Assembly: GCF_002237755.1 (NCBI RefSeq)
Contig: NZ_MWSJ01000001.1
Span: 434,001-498,000 of the forward strand
Source: Lysinibacillus sp. KCTC 33748
GTDB lineage: Bacteria; Bacillota; Bacilli; Bacillales_A; Planococcaceae
DNA length: 64,000 bases
Reading direction: 5' to 3'
Of the stretch, positions 52,994-60,174 are shown in pieces; positions within the stretch are counted from its first letter, which is position 1; the number at the start of each line of letters is the position of its first letter. The notes beneath the pieces were generated by a model. The model saw nothing but the letters and a program-made list of their open reading frames with translations, was not told the DNA's origin and ran no database searches. The position numbers and the translations under genes were made by a program.

Positions 52994-54595
52994 ATGATGA
53001 AAATGCCTGTAAACGGCAAAATATTGTTAGTGACATTTTTAATCATCGCTTTCTCCTTTTTACTTGGTGGCATTTTTGTACTTGGTAACCTGTTAACGGA
53101 GCAAGAAAAGGAGTTTGGTCAGCGTGCTATGCTCGTTGCACGGACTGTATCAAATGTGCCAGAAATTAGTACACATTTGAAAAATGACAATATGAAAGAA
53201 GCTGCGAAACATGTTAATAAAATTGTTGATGGAATTCGTGTTGTTAATAAAGCGGAGTATATTGTTGTGATGAATAAGGATCGTATTAAACTATCTCACC
53301 CAGTCAGTAAAGAAATAGGGAAGCGTAGTGAATCACAGGATTTAAATGCTGCCTTTAGTGAGCATTATTATGTATCGAAGGCGCAAGGGGAAGCCGGGGT
53401 AATGATTCGAGCGTTTGTCCCAATCATTGATGAGAAAAAAGAACAAGTGGGCATTGTCATTGTAGGGTATTCACTGCCTACTTTTATAGAAATGCTGCAA
53501 AATTATGAGCATGAAATATTTATTACGATTCTGATATCGCTTGTTTTTAGCATTTGGGGGGCTTATACGCTTGGCCGACATATTAAAAAGCAAATGTTTG
53601 GGCTTGAACCTCATGAGATTGCGAAGATGTATGTGGAACGAACAGAAACATTCAATGCTATGCATGAAGGCATTATAGCGGTGGATAAAGAAATGAATAT
53701 TACAATTTTTAATGAAAAAGCAGCTGATATATTAGGCGTTACTAGAAAGATAGAGGATTGTATTGGGGAAAATATTTATGATGTTTTGCCAGACACACGA
53801 TTGCCTGAAATTGTTGAAACAGCAAATCCTGTATACAATCAAGAGCTCTATATTAATCATCATAGTATTTTGAGTAATCGTGTCCCGATTATAGTAAATG
53901 GTGAGTTAGTCGGAGCAGTTGCTATGTTTAAAGATTTAACTGCGGTGAAAAAGCTTGCGGAAGAGGTGACGGGTGTTAAAGCTTTTGTTCAAGCACTCCG
54001 TGTACAAACACATGAGCATAAAAATAAGCTACATACGATTGCAGGTCTTCTGCAATTGGGACATACAAAGCAAGCACTTGAATACGTTACAGCTACTACC
54101 GAAAATGAGGCCTCTTTAACGAAGTTTTTAAATGAACGCTTTCATAATGAAAATATTTCAGGATTATTGCTAAGTAAAGTTAGCTATGGCAAGGAATTAG
54201 GCATACAAGTAGAAATCGATCGAAAAAGTCATTTTAAACGCTTTCCACCTTTATTAGATCACCACGATTTTGTTGTCTTATTAGGAAATTTAATTGAAAA
54301 TGCCTTTGAAGCGCTAAATGTACTTTCAAAAGATGATAAATATGTAGCGATTTCTGTAGATGAGCATGACGGTGTTTTAGCAATTGCTGTTTCTGATAAT
54401 GGAATTGGGATGTCTGAAGAGGTGCAAGCTCGTATGTTTGAAAATGGATTTTCTACAAAGGCAAGCGAGAATCGCGGTATTGGCTTGCATTTAATACATG
54501 AAATTGTAAAAAAAGGTAATGGTGATATTGAAGTAGTGAGTGAATTTATGAAAGGGACAAGTTTCTTAATCTTATTGGAGTTAGGAGAAGAGTAG
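52994..54595 (+). CDS. dctS: Sensor histidine kinase DctS (CitA/DcuS family)
   Basis: A 533-residue membrane kinase. A first helix (residues about 9-32) and second helix (about 168-190) flank an extracytoplasmic PDC/Cache ligand domain. A cytoplasmic PAS domain follows (about 210-310, EGIIAVDKEMNITIFNEKA). The phospho-acceptor His340 lies in RVQTHEHKNKLHTIAGLL, the H-box type of CitA/DcuS. The ATPase boxes are LIENAFEAL (N), DNGIGMS (G1) and RGIGLHLI (G2). The ATG at 52994 follows AAAGGGGAAG; an in-frame TTG at 52973 precedes that site. It senses C4-dicarboxylates in related systems. Confidence 0.9.
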   Translation: MMKMPVNGKILLVTFLIIAFSFLLGGIFVLGNLLTEQEKEFGQRAMLVARTVSNVPEISTHLKNDNMKEAAKHVNKIVDGIRVVNKAEYIVVMNKDRIKLSHPVSKEIGKRSESQDLNAAFSEHYYVSKAQGEAGVMIRAFVPIIDEKKEQVGIVIVGYSLPTFIEMLQNYEHEIFITILISLVFSIWGAYTLGRHIKKQMFGLEPHEIAKMYVERTETFNAMHEGIIAVDKEMNITIFNEKAADILGVTRKIEDCIGENIYDVLPDTRLPEIVETANPVYNQELYINHHSILSNRVPIIVNGELVGAVAMFKDLTAVKKLAEEVTGVKAFVQALRVQTHEHKNKLHTIAGLLQLGHTKQALEYVTATTENEASLTKFLNERFHNENISGLLLSKVSYGKELGIQVEIDRKSHFKRFPPLLDHHDFVVLLGNLIENAFEALNVLSKDDKYVAISVDEHDGVLAIAVSDNGIGMSEEVQARMFENGFSTKASENRGIGLHLIHEIVKKGNGDIEVVSEFMKGTSFLILLELGEE

Positions 54596-55300
54596 ATGGA
54601 TGTAATGAACGTGTTATTAATTGAGGACGATCCGATGGTACGAGAAGTGAATAGGCAATTTATAGAGCAAATCAAAGGATTCTCGTTAATAGGCTATGCT
54701 AGTAATGGGATAGAAGGGATTGAGAGGATTAAACAATTAAATCCCGACCTAGTCTTTATGGATATTTTTATGCCCGAGCAAGATGGCATTATTACGCTAG
54801 GGAAAATTCGTGAAGAACATCTTCCCGTTGATGTTATTGCTGTAACTGCTGCAAATGATATGCCTACTGTGCAGCGAATTTTACATTTAGGCGTCTATGA
54901 TTATATTATGAAACCTTTTACGTTTGAACGAATTGAACAAACTTTAAAGAATTATCAAACATATAAAAAGAAAATAAGCGGTATGGAAGATCTAACACAG
55001 CATGATGTGGATCATCTAATGCAGCAACGTATCCCTGAACAAGTAGCTGTTCCTCCCATCACTGAGACAATTGTAATAGAAGAACTACCAAAGGGTTTTA
55101 ACCGGGCGACATTAGGCAAAGTGCTTGCCTATATTCAAGAAAGTAACGAAGCAGTCTCAGCGGAGGAAGTGTCTACATATATTGGAACAGCGCGCGTAAC
55201 GGCTCGACGTTATTTAGACTTTTTAGAAAAACAAAATTTATTAAAGGTAGATATACAATACGGAAGTGTTGGACGTCCTATCCATCGATATTATATTTAA
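54596..55300 (+). CDS. dctR: Response regulator DctR (CitB family)
   Basis: A 234-residue response regulator. The receiver domain (1-120) has IEDDP, phospho-acceptor Asp56 in FMDIFMPEQDG, the TAANDM region and KPF. The C-terminal part (about 170-234) is an HTH of the CitB/DcuR type: AEEVSTYIGTARVTARRYLD. The ATG directly follows the dctS stop, so the two are co-translated. It probably activates dctP, which is divergent from dctS. A repeat element begins at the stop codon. Confidence 0.9.
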   Translation: MDVMNVLLIEDDPMVREVNRQFIEQIKGFSLIGYASNGIEGIERIKQLNPDLVFMDIFMPEQDGIITLGKIREEHLPVDVIAVTAANDMPTVQRILHLGVYDYIMKPFTFERIEQTLKNYQTYKKKISGMEDLTQHDVDHLMQQRIPEQVAVPPITETIVIEELPKGFNRATLGKVLAYIQESNEAVSAEEVSTYIGTARVTARRYLDFLEKQNLLKVDIQYGSVGRPIHRYYI

Positions 55301-55450
55301 CTTCTATCAGCGAGTGTTCAAACACCCGCTGAAATAGAGGAACTAGGCTAAGAACTTCTCATCCTGTAAAGACGTTATCACAGGACGTGATGCTTTTAGC
55401 CTTCGTTCCTCTATTGCTGATCCCCAAAGTGTCGCCGATTCGGAACGTGT
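55301..55450. repeat. Chimeric interspersed repeat, copy D
   Basis: It starts right at the dctR stop with AACTTCTATCAGCG and a hairpin (CAGCG-GTGTT/AACAC-CGCTG, 55308-55331). Then comes GAAATAGAGGAACTAGGCTA-AGAAC, the left half of the three-stem motif as in the second family. From 55371 the sequence is a reversed piece of the first family (TTATCACAGGACGTGATGC, AGCCTTCGTTCCTCTATTGC, TGATCCCC). The join suggests recombination between families. Confidence 0.7.
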
Positions 55451-55588
55451 TTTAACAATAATCATCCACATTTTAGTTATTAGCCATTGATTTTCCATTA
55501 ACGCTTTGTAATAATAAAGAAAATTTTAGTTATATAATTACCTGAATTTTTCGAAAAAACGAACGTTATGATGGCAAGGTGGAGGATC

Positions 55589-56374
55589 ATGAAAAAATAT
55601 ATTCAATACAATGCATTTCAAAATGAAGAAGTAATAATTGCGATACCTGCGCTTGGTGAACGTAAAGAAATGTTTGCAGCATTAGCCAGCGCCCTTCCAG
55701 AAACTTATATTGTAGCAATCGATTTACCGGGGCATAATGGTCGACTAGACAGTGATTTTTCATTTCAAACGTTTATCAATACGATAAAGGAAATTATGGA
55801 GCATTTAAACATTACTAAAGCTCATTTTCTTGGGAATTCAATAGGTGCATGGATTATTCAAAAGTTTTATACAAACTATCCAGATTCGGTTCAATCATTA
55901 ATATTGTTAGACGGTGGATATTATTTTATAGGAGAATATCAACTTGATGATGAAGCGGAAATACAATTACCTATCATAGAACGATTAGAAGATTTACAGG
56001 AAGCTATTACTGAAGAGGTAAGTAATATGATAAACTTATCCGCTGAAAATAAAGAATATTTGTATAATTATTTCTTTCATAATTTCGTTGAAAAAAATAA
56101 TATCTTTTACCATCACAGCAATGTAAAAGCTTTAAATGATTTGTCAAAAGCAATTGAAATAAATAATTACTGTATAGAAAATGAAATTCCATTGTCGGTG
56201 TTATTACTGTTGGCTGATGACCATCCAGATAGTTTATTACACAAGAAGTTAAATAGATTTCAGGGAAGACAACCAAATGCACTAGTTGAGATTATTCCTG
56301 ATAGCTATCATTTTTTGCCCCTTACAAATCCTAGTGAGGTAGCTGAACGGATTAGAAAGGCAATCTTGCGTTAA
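55589..56374 (+). CDS. Alpha/beta hydrolase
   Basis: A 261-residue alpha/beta-fold hydrolase. The oxyanion region is AIPALGERKEMFAALA, the nucleophile elbow HFLGNSIGAWI (GNSIG) holds the serine near residue 88, VAIDLPGHNG is the conserved strand-turn, an aspartate lies near LLADDHPDS, and the catalytic histidine is in PDSYHFLPLTNP near 245. Start at 55589 follows GGTGGAGG; an in-frame ATG at 55568 has no such site. Substrate unknown. It precedes an S66 peptidase gene by 81 bp. Confidence 0.82.
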   Translation: MKKYIQYNAFQNEEVIIAIPALGERKEMFAALASALPETYIVAIDLPGHNGRLDSDFSFQTFINTIKEIMEHLNITKAHFLGNSIGAWIIQKFYTNYPDSVQSLILLDGGYYFIGEYQLDDEAEIQLPIIERLEDLQEAITEEVSNMINLSAENKEYLYNYFFHNFVEKNNIFYHHSNVKALNDLSKAIEINNYCIENEIPLSVLLLLADDHPDSLLHKKLNRFQGRQPNALVEIIPDSYHFLPLTNPSEVAERIRKAILR

Positions 56375-56455
56375 TTTATTCAAGTTTGTCCAAAGTTATA
56401 AAAAAGATGAGAGATTACTAATGAAAATTTGAAACATATTAGAGGAGGGAGCAGT

Positions 56456-57421
56456 TTGCGTATTCCGAATAAGTTAACAGTAGGTGATGAGATACGTGTT
56501 ATTGCACCTAGTCGTAGTGCGGCAATCATCACAGCAGAAGGCGCTGAACAAACAAAGAAAAAGCTTGAAGAGTTAGGCTTTCGTGTATCTTTTGGTCGAT
56601 ATATTTTTGAATGTGATCTACAACATTCATCATCAATCGAGCATCGAGTTGCAGACATTCATGATGCCTTTCGTGATGAGGGTGTAAAAGCCATATTAAC
56701 AGTTATTGGTGGTTTTAACTGTAATGAAGTATTACCTTATTTGGACTACGACATGATAGCAAATAACCCGAAAATTCTTTGTGGTTTCAGTGATATCACA
56801 GCTTTAGCAACAGCAATTACAAAAAAATGTGAATTTGTTACGTATTCTGGGCCTCATTTTTCTAGCTTTCAAATGGAAGAGGCACAAGACTATCAGCTAT
56901 CCTATTTCCAAAAATGTTTAATGACTAATACATCATATACGATCAAAGCGTCAAGCGTTTGGAGTGATGATGCGTGGTATTTAGATCAGCATAATCGTCA
57001 TTTTGAAGCAGCTAGCTGGAAGGTATATTCTGACGGTGAAGCAAGTGGACAATTATTTGGTGGGAATTTATGTACGTTAAATTTACTTCAAGGTACACTG
57101 TATATGCCAGATTTATCGAACAGTATTTTATTTGTAGAGGATGATGAAATAGTTAATCCAGAAATATTTGCTCGTGATTTCACCTCATTATTGCAAGCTA
57201 CTAGCAATATTAAAGGTATTGCGATAGGGCGTTTCCAAAGAGCTTCTAATATGATAGAGGAGCAGTTACATTTTATTTTAGATAAGCATCCCAAGTTAAA
57301 AAGAATCCCAGTTATCTATGATGTTGATTTTGGACATACACAGCCAATTTTTACGTTTCCTATCGGTGGTGAAATTCAAATGAACACGGAAAACTTGATG
57401 ATACAATTCACTCAATTTTAA
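56456..57421 (+). CDS. S66 family serine peptidase, MccF/LD-carboxypeptidase-like (first copy)
   Basis: A 321-residue peptidase of family S66. Ser112 in LCGFSDITALATA is the nucleophile, a glutamate in ILFVEDDEIVNPE and a histidine in VDFGHTQPIFTFPIGG complete the triad. This family contains murein LD-carboxypeptidases and MccF, which cleaves the nucleotide-peptide antibiotic microcin C. The insert and the GHTQP block favour the MccF-like branch. TTG start at 56456 after AGAGGAGGG; an upstream ATG at 56429 precedes that site. A GNAT gene and a second S66 gene follow. Confidence 0.85.
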   Translation: MRIPNKLTVGDEIRVIAPSRSAAIITAEGAEQTKKKLEELGFRVSFGRYIFECDLQHSSSIEHRVADIHDAFRDEGVKAILTVIGGFNCNEVLPYLDYDMIANNPKILCGFSDITALATAITKKCEFVTYSGPHFSSFQMEEAQDYQLSYFQKCLMTNTSYTIKASSVWSDDAWYLDQHNRHFEAASWKVYSDGEASGQLFGGNLCTLNLLQGTLYMPDLSNSILFVEDDEIVNPEIFARDFTSLLQATSNIKGIAIGRFQRASNMIEEQLHFILDKHPKLKRIPVIYDVDFGHTQPIFTFPIGGEIQMNTENLMIQFTQF

Positions 57422-57522
57422 CTTCTTTCAGCAAATGTTTAATATAGCGACAGGTACAGAAGATGAATGCGGTTTTAAGTCACTTTTCAGCAGATGTCCC
57501 ACCATCCGCTGAAATAGATGAA

Positions 57523-57579
57523 CTCAGTCTAAGAACGCCACGTCCTGTGGCAATGACTGAGCGACCAACATCACGTTGG
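57523..57579 (+). ncRNA. Three-stem covarying motif, copy E1
   Basis: Stem 1 CTCAGTC/GACTGAG (57523-57529, 57555-57561), internal loop TAAGAAC, stem 2 GCCAC/GTGGC with loop GTCCT, AAT on the 3' side, then CGA and stem 3 CCAAC/GTTGG (57565-57569, 57575-57579). Loops match copies A, B and E2 while stems differ but remain paired. Whether it is transcribed is unknown. Confidence 0.55.
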
Positions 57580-57630
57580 CCTAAAGCCTCCGGCGGATGT
57601 CGCGGAATCGGAAAGAAATTCTTAGAGGAT

Positions 57631-57688
57631 GTTAGCCTAAGATCATCGCATCCATGCGATAACGGCTAACTGACCTGCATCGTGCAGG
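57631..57688 (+). ncRNA. Three-stem covarying motif, copy E2
   Basis: Stem 1 GTTAGCC/GGCTAAC (57631-57637, 57664-57670), internal loop TAAGATC, stem 2 ATCGCA/TGCGAT around TCCA, AAC on the 3' side, then TGA and stem 3 CCTGC/GCAGG (57674-57678, 57684-57688). Every stem differs from E1 and copy A yet pairs perfectly. Confidence 0.55.
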
Positions 57689-57758
57689 CCTAAACACAAA
57701 GCCGATTCCGGACGCAATTATACCGAGGCATAATTGATAAAAAAGGAGCTAAATCAAG

Positions 57759-58256
57759 ATGTTAATAAGAGAGGCTATACGAGAAGATACTGAGCAGGTC
57801 ATAGCTGTCATAAAAAATGCGGAAGAATCTAATTTTATGTTGTTCAAGCCAGGTGAACGAAAGTTAGAGACTGAACAGTTTACTAAGTTTATAGAGAATA
57901 TGAACAATAACAGCCATTCAGCTTTATTTATTGCTGAAATTGAAAAGGCTATAGTTGGTTATTTAATTGTTCAAGGTAATCAAACGCCATCTAGAGTTTC
58001 GCATCGAGCCTATATAGTCGTAGGTATCCATAGTGATTATAGAGGACGAAAAATAGGTACTGCATTATTTAGTCACCTCGACGATTGGGCAAAAGAAAAG
58101 GGTATGCACCGCCTGGAACTAACTGTAATGGCAAATAACACGGCAGGCATTGCTTTATATAAAAAAATGGGGTTTGAAATTGAGGGGACTAAAAGAAATT
58201 CTTTATATATTGATGGGGAATATATGGATGAATATTACATGTCAAAAATATTGTAA
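57759..58256 (+). CDS. GNAT N-acetyltransferase between two MccF-like genes
   Basis: A 165-residue GNAT acetyltransferase. The acetyl-CoA binding motif is VVGIHSDYRGRKIGTALFSHL (residues about 85-105, with RGRKIG), followed by LELTVMANNTAGIALYKKMGF. Start follows AAAAAGGAGC. It lies between two S66 peptidase genes, 27 bp before the second, so these are probably co-transcribed. In microcin C immunity a GNAT (MccE C-terminal domain) and MccF act together; a similar role against an aminoacyl-nucleotide toxin is a possibility, not shown. Confidence 0.85.
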   Translation: MLIREAIREDTEQVIAVIKNAEESNFMLFKPGERKLETEQFTKFIENMNNNSHSALFIAEIEKAIVGYLIVQGNQTPSRVSHRAYIVVGIHSDYRGRKIGTALFSHLDDWAKEKGMHRLELTVMANNTAGIALYKKMGFEIEGTKRNSLYIDGEYMDEYYMSKIL

Positions 58257-58283
58257 AAAAAAAGGAGGAGTTCGAGTTCCTAT

Positions 58284-59279
58284 ATGAATCCTATAAGCAT
58301 CAGAAGCGGTATCAATATTGGTGTTTTTTCTCCATCATCGCCAGCATCCGTCAGTTCACTTTCTCGATATAAGCGAGGGAAAGCTTTTCTTGAACAAAGA
58401 AATATAAACTTAATTGAAGGAAGTCTAACTGGTAAATCTGATAGTTATCGCGCTGGAACTCCAAAAGAGCGTGCCGAAGAATTAAATGAATTACTACGAA
58501 ATCCAAACGTCCACATCATAATGTCGACAATCGGTGGTACAAATTCGAATAGTATGCTGCCATATATCGACTATGAGGCGTTTCAAAGCAATCCGAAAAT
58601 CGTTGTTGGTTATTCTGATGCAACGGCAGTTTTACTTGCACTTTACGCAAAAACAGGAATTACAACTTTCTATGGTCCAGCTTTAGCTCCTTCATTTGGT
58701 GAGTTTGAGCCATTAGTTAATGATACATATCGATTCTTTGAGAACTACTTCTTTAAGTCACAATCATTACCTTACGAAATTCCGATGCCATCTTATTGGT
58801 CAGATGAACCTGTCAATTGGCTAGAAAAAACGGTGGAAAAAAAGTTAAATAAGAATGAGTGGGTGACGGTTCGAGAGGGAGTTGCTGAAGGTAGGTTAAT
58901 TGGTGGCAATGTAAATGCGATGTATGGATTTATTGGTACGGCTTATTTTCCAAATATTAAAGACGGAGATATTTTATTAGTTGAAGATTGTGCAAAAAAT
59001 ACAGCTATCGTTGAGAAAAATTTTGCGATGTTGAAATTGCATGGTGTATTTGAAAAAATAAGTGGCATTATTTTAGGTAAGCATGAGTGTTATGATGACT
59101 TGGGGACTGGACGTAAACCGTATGAAGTCCTGCTTGAACAGTTAGATAACATTGATATCCCGATTTTAGCAGAATTCGATATATGTCATACGCATCCGAT
59201 GCATCCAATTGCAATTGGAAAAAGAGTAAGATTAGATGCAACGGCCAAAAAAGTCTATTGTATTGAGGAATGGTTGTAA
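58284..59279 (+). CDS. S66 family serine peptidase, MccF-like (second copy)
   Basis: A 331-residue S66 peptidase, distinct from the copy at 56456. Ser111 lies in VVGYSDATAVLLAL, the glutamate in ILLVEDCAKNT, and His302 in ICHTHPMHPIAIG. STIGGTNSNSMLPYIDY matches the MccF type. The two proteins are clearly diverged paralogues, sharing the block structure but few long identities. The ATG is preceded by AAAGGAGGAG with an unusually long spacing of about 13 nt, and no better in-frame start is seen. Confidence 0.85.
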   Translation: MNPISIRSGINIGVFSPSSPASVSSLSRYKRGKAFLEQRNINLIEGSLTGKSDSYRAGTPKERAEELNELLRNPNVHIIMSTIGGTNSNSMLPYIDYEAFQSNPKIVVGYSDATAVLLALYAKTGITTFYGPALAPSFGEFEPLVNDTYRFFENYFFKSQSLPYEIPMPSYWSDEPVNWLEKTVEKKLNKNEWVTVREGVAEGRLIGGNVNAMYGFIGTAYFPNIKDGDILLVEDCAKNTAIVEKNFAMLKLHGVFEKISGIILGKHECYDDLGTGRKPYEVLLEQLDNIDIPILAEFDICHTHPMHPIAIGKRVRLDATAKKVYCIEEWL

Positions 59280-59288
59280 TTTAAATAA

Positions 59289-59310
59289 GCCCTGCTGATT
59301 TTTGCAGGGC
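59289..59310. terminator. Hairpin between convergent S66 and GNAT genes
   Basis: GCCCTGC (59289-59295) pairs with GCAGGGC (59304-59310). Only a weak T tract follows on the minus strand. Confidence 0.6.
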
Positions 59311-59320
59311 CTAATCCAAT

Positions 59321-59881
59321 TTATGATTTAATATAGTCATCATCTGTAATAGCATACATTTTAATATTTTGGTGAAGTCCTTTAACAAACATACTTTTTC
59401 GTAAAATACCTTCGAAAAGCATACCCGATTTTTCCATTACTTTTTGGGAACCGATATTGTCCTCAAAACAGCGTGCTTGTATTCGAACCATTTTTAATTC
59501 GTTAAATCCATAGTCTATTAATTTTTTTACTGCTTCGGTCGTAATCCCTTTATTCCAATAATCTTCAGAAATAACGTATCCAATTTCCGTCCATTTATGT
59601 TGGTCATTAACAGAAACAAAGTCGATAGTGCCAATTAATTTCTGCTCAAATTCAATACCCCATAATAGATGATTACCTTGTTTATACCCATTTAAAACTA
59701 ATTCAACAAACACTTTTGTTTCGTCTAAACTCTTATGAGGATCCCATGTAACATAGCGTGCAACGTTTTCGCAGGACGTGTAATTAAACATTGCCTCTAA
59801 ATCATTTAATGAAATAGGTCTTAATATTAATCTTGCTGTTTTTAAAACTGTTGGTGCTTGTATAAAAATGTTATCGCTCAC
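59321..59881 (-). CDS. GNAT N-acetyltransferase, RimJ/RimL type
   Basis: A 186-residue GNAT protein: TARLILRPISLNDLEAMFNY at the N terminus, GYVISEDYWNKGITTEAVKK with the acetyl-CoA loop near residues 102-120, and RIQARCFEDNIGSQKVMEKSGM. This is the RimJ/RimL-like subfamily that acetylates ribosomal protein N termini, amino acids or antibiotics. GTG start behind GGGGGGAG. Convergent with the MccF-like gene. The target is unknown. Confidence 0.85.
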   Translation of the reverse strand: MSDNIFIQAPTVLKTARLILRPISLNDLEAMFNYTSCENVARYVTWDPHKSLDETKVFVELVLNGYKQGNHLLWGIEFEQKLIGTIDFVSVNDQHKWTEIGYVISEDYWNKGITTEAVKKLIDYGFNELKMVRIQARCFEDNIGSQKVMEKSGMLFEGILRKSMFVKGLHQNIKMYAITDDDYIKS

Positions 59882-60007
59882 AAAACTCCCCCCTTAAAAG
59901 CATTTTAGTGGATTTAATTATAACAAGATTTGTAAATTCCTGTTAAGCTTTTTATTTGAGATTGAGAGGGGATGACATTTTGTTAAAACGTATATCATGT
60001 AGAAAAG

Positions 60008-60116
60008 TTGATTGGTGTGAAGGCTGGGGCGACTCCTTGGGGATCAGCAATAGAGGAACGACGGCTAAAAGCATCACATCCTGTGATAACGCCCCCGTGA
60101 CCAACATCATGCTGTT
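60008..60116 (+). repeat. Interspersed MITE-like repeat, copy G (3'-truncated, decaying)
   Basis: It begins TTGATTGGTGTGAAGGCTGG, like copy B, and continues through the three-stem region (60058-60116), but stem 1 is damaged: ACGACGGC against GCCCCCGT, 6 of 8 pairs. It then stops, without the right terminal repeat, beside the terminator of the RND pump gene. Confidence 0.75.
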
Positions 60117-60129
60117 TCATCAAAATATA

Positions 60130-60157
60130 GAAAAAAGGCCCCCCTTTAAGGAGAGCC
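60130..60157 (-). terminator. Terminator of RND pump gene
   Basis: On the minus strand GGCTCTCC pairs with GGGGGGCC (two G-T pairs) around TTAAA, followed by six T. Confidence 0.75.
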
Positions 60158-60174
60158 CATTTTACATTTATTTA

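Larger units (their letters stand above)
57421..57738 (+). repeat. Stop-codon-abutting composite repeat, copy E (two structured modules)
   Basis: The element starts at the last base of the S66 stop codon with AACTTCTTTCAGC, as in copies D and F, and fills the 337-bp gap before the GNAT gene. It holds TTCAGC...GCTGAAATAGATG, a three-stem motif at 57523-57579, GCCTCCGGCGGATGTC, CGGAATCGG pairing with CCGATTCCG around a second three-stem motif at 57631-57688, and a final AATTAT..GCATAATTGAT block. The outer modules equal those of copy F. Confidence 0.8.

Noticed and set aside
57463..57669. 68-codon plus-strand frame
   Set aside because: It lies wholly inside repeat copy E and conflicts with the stem structures there.
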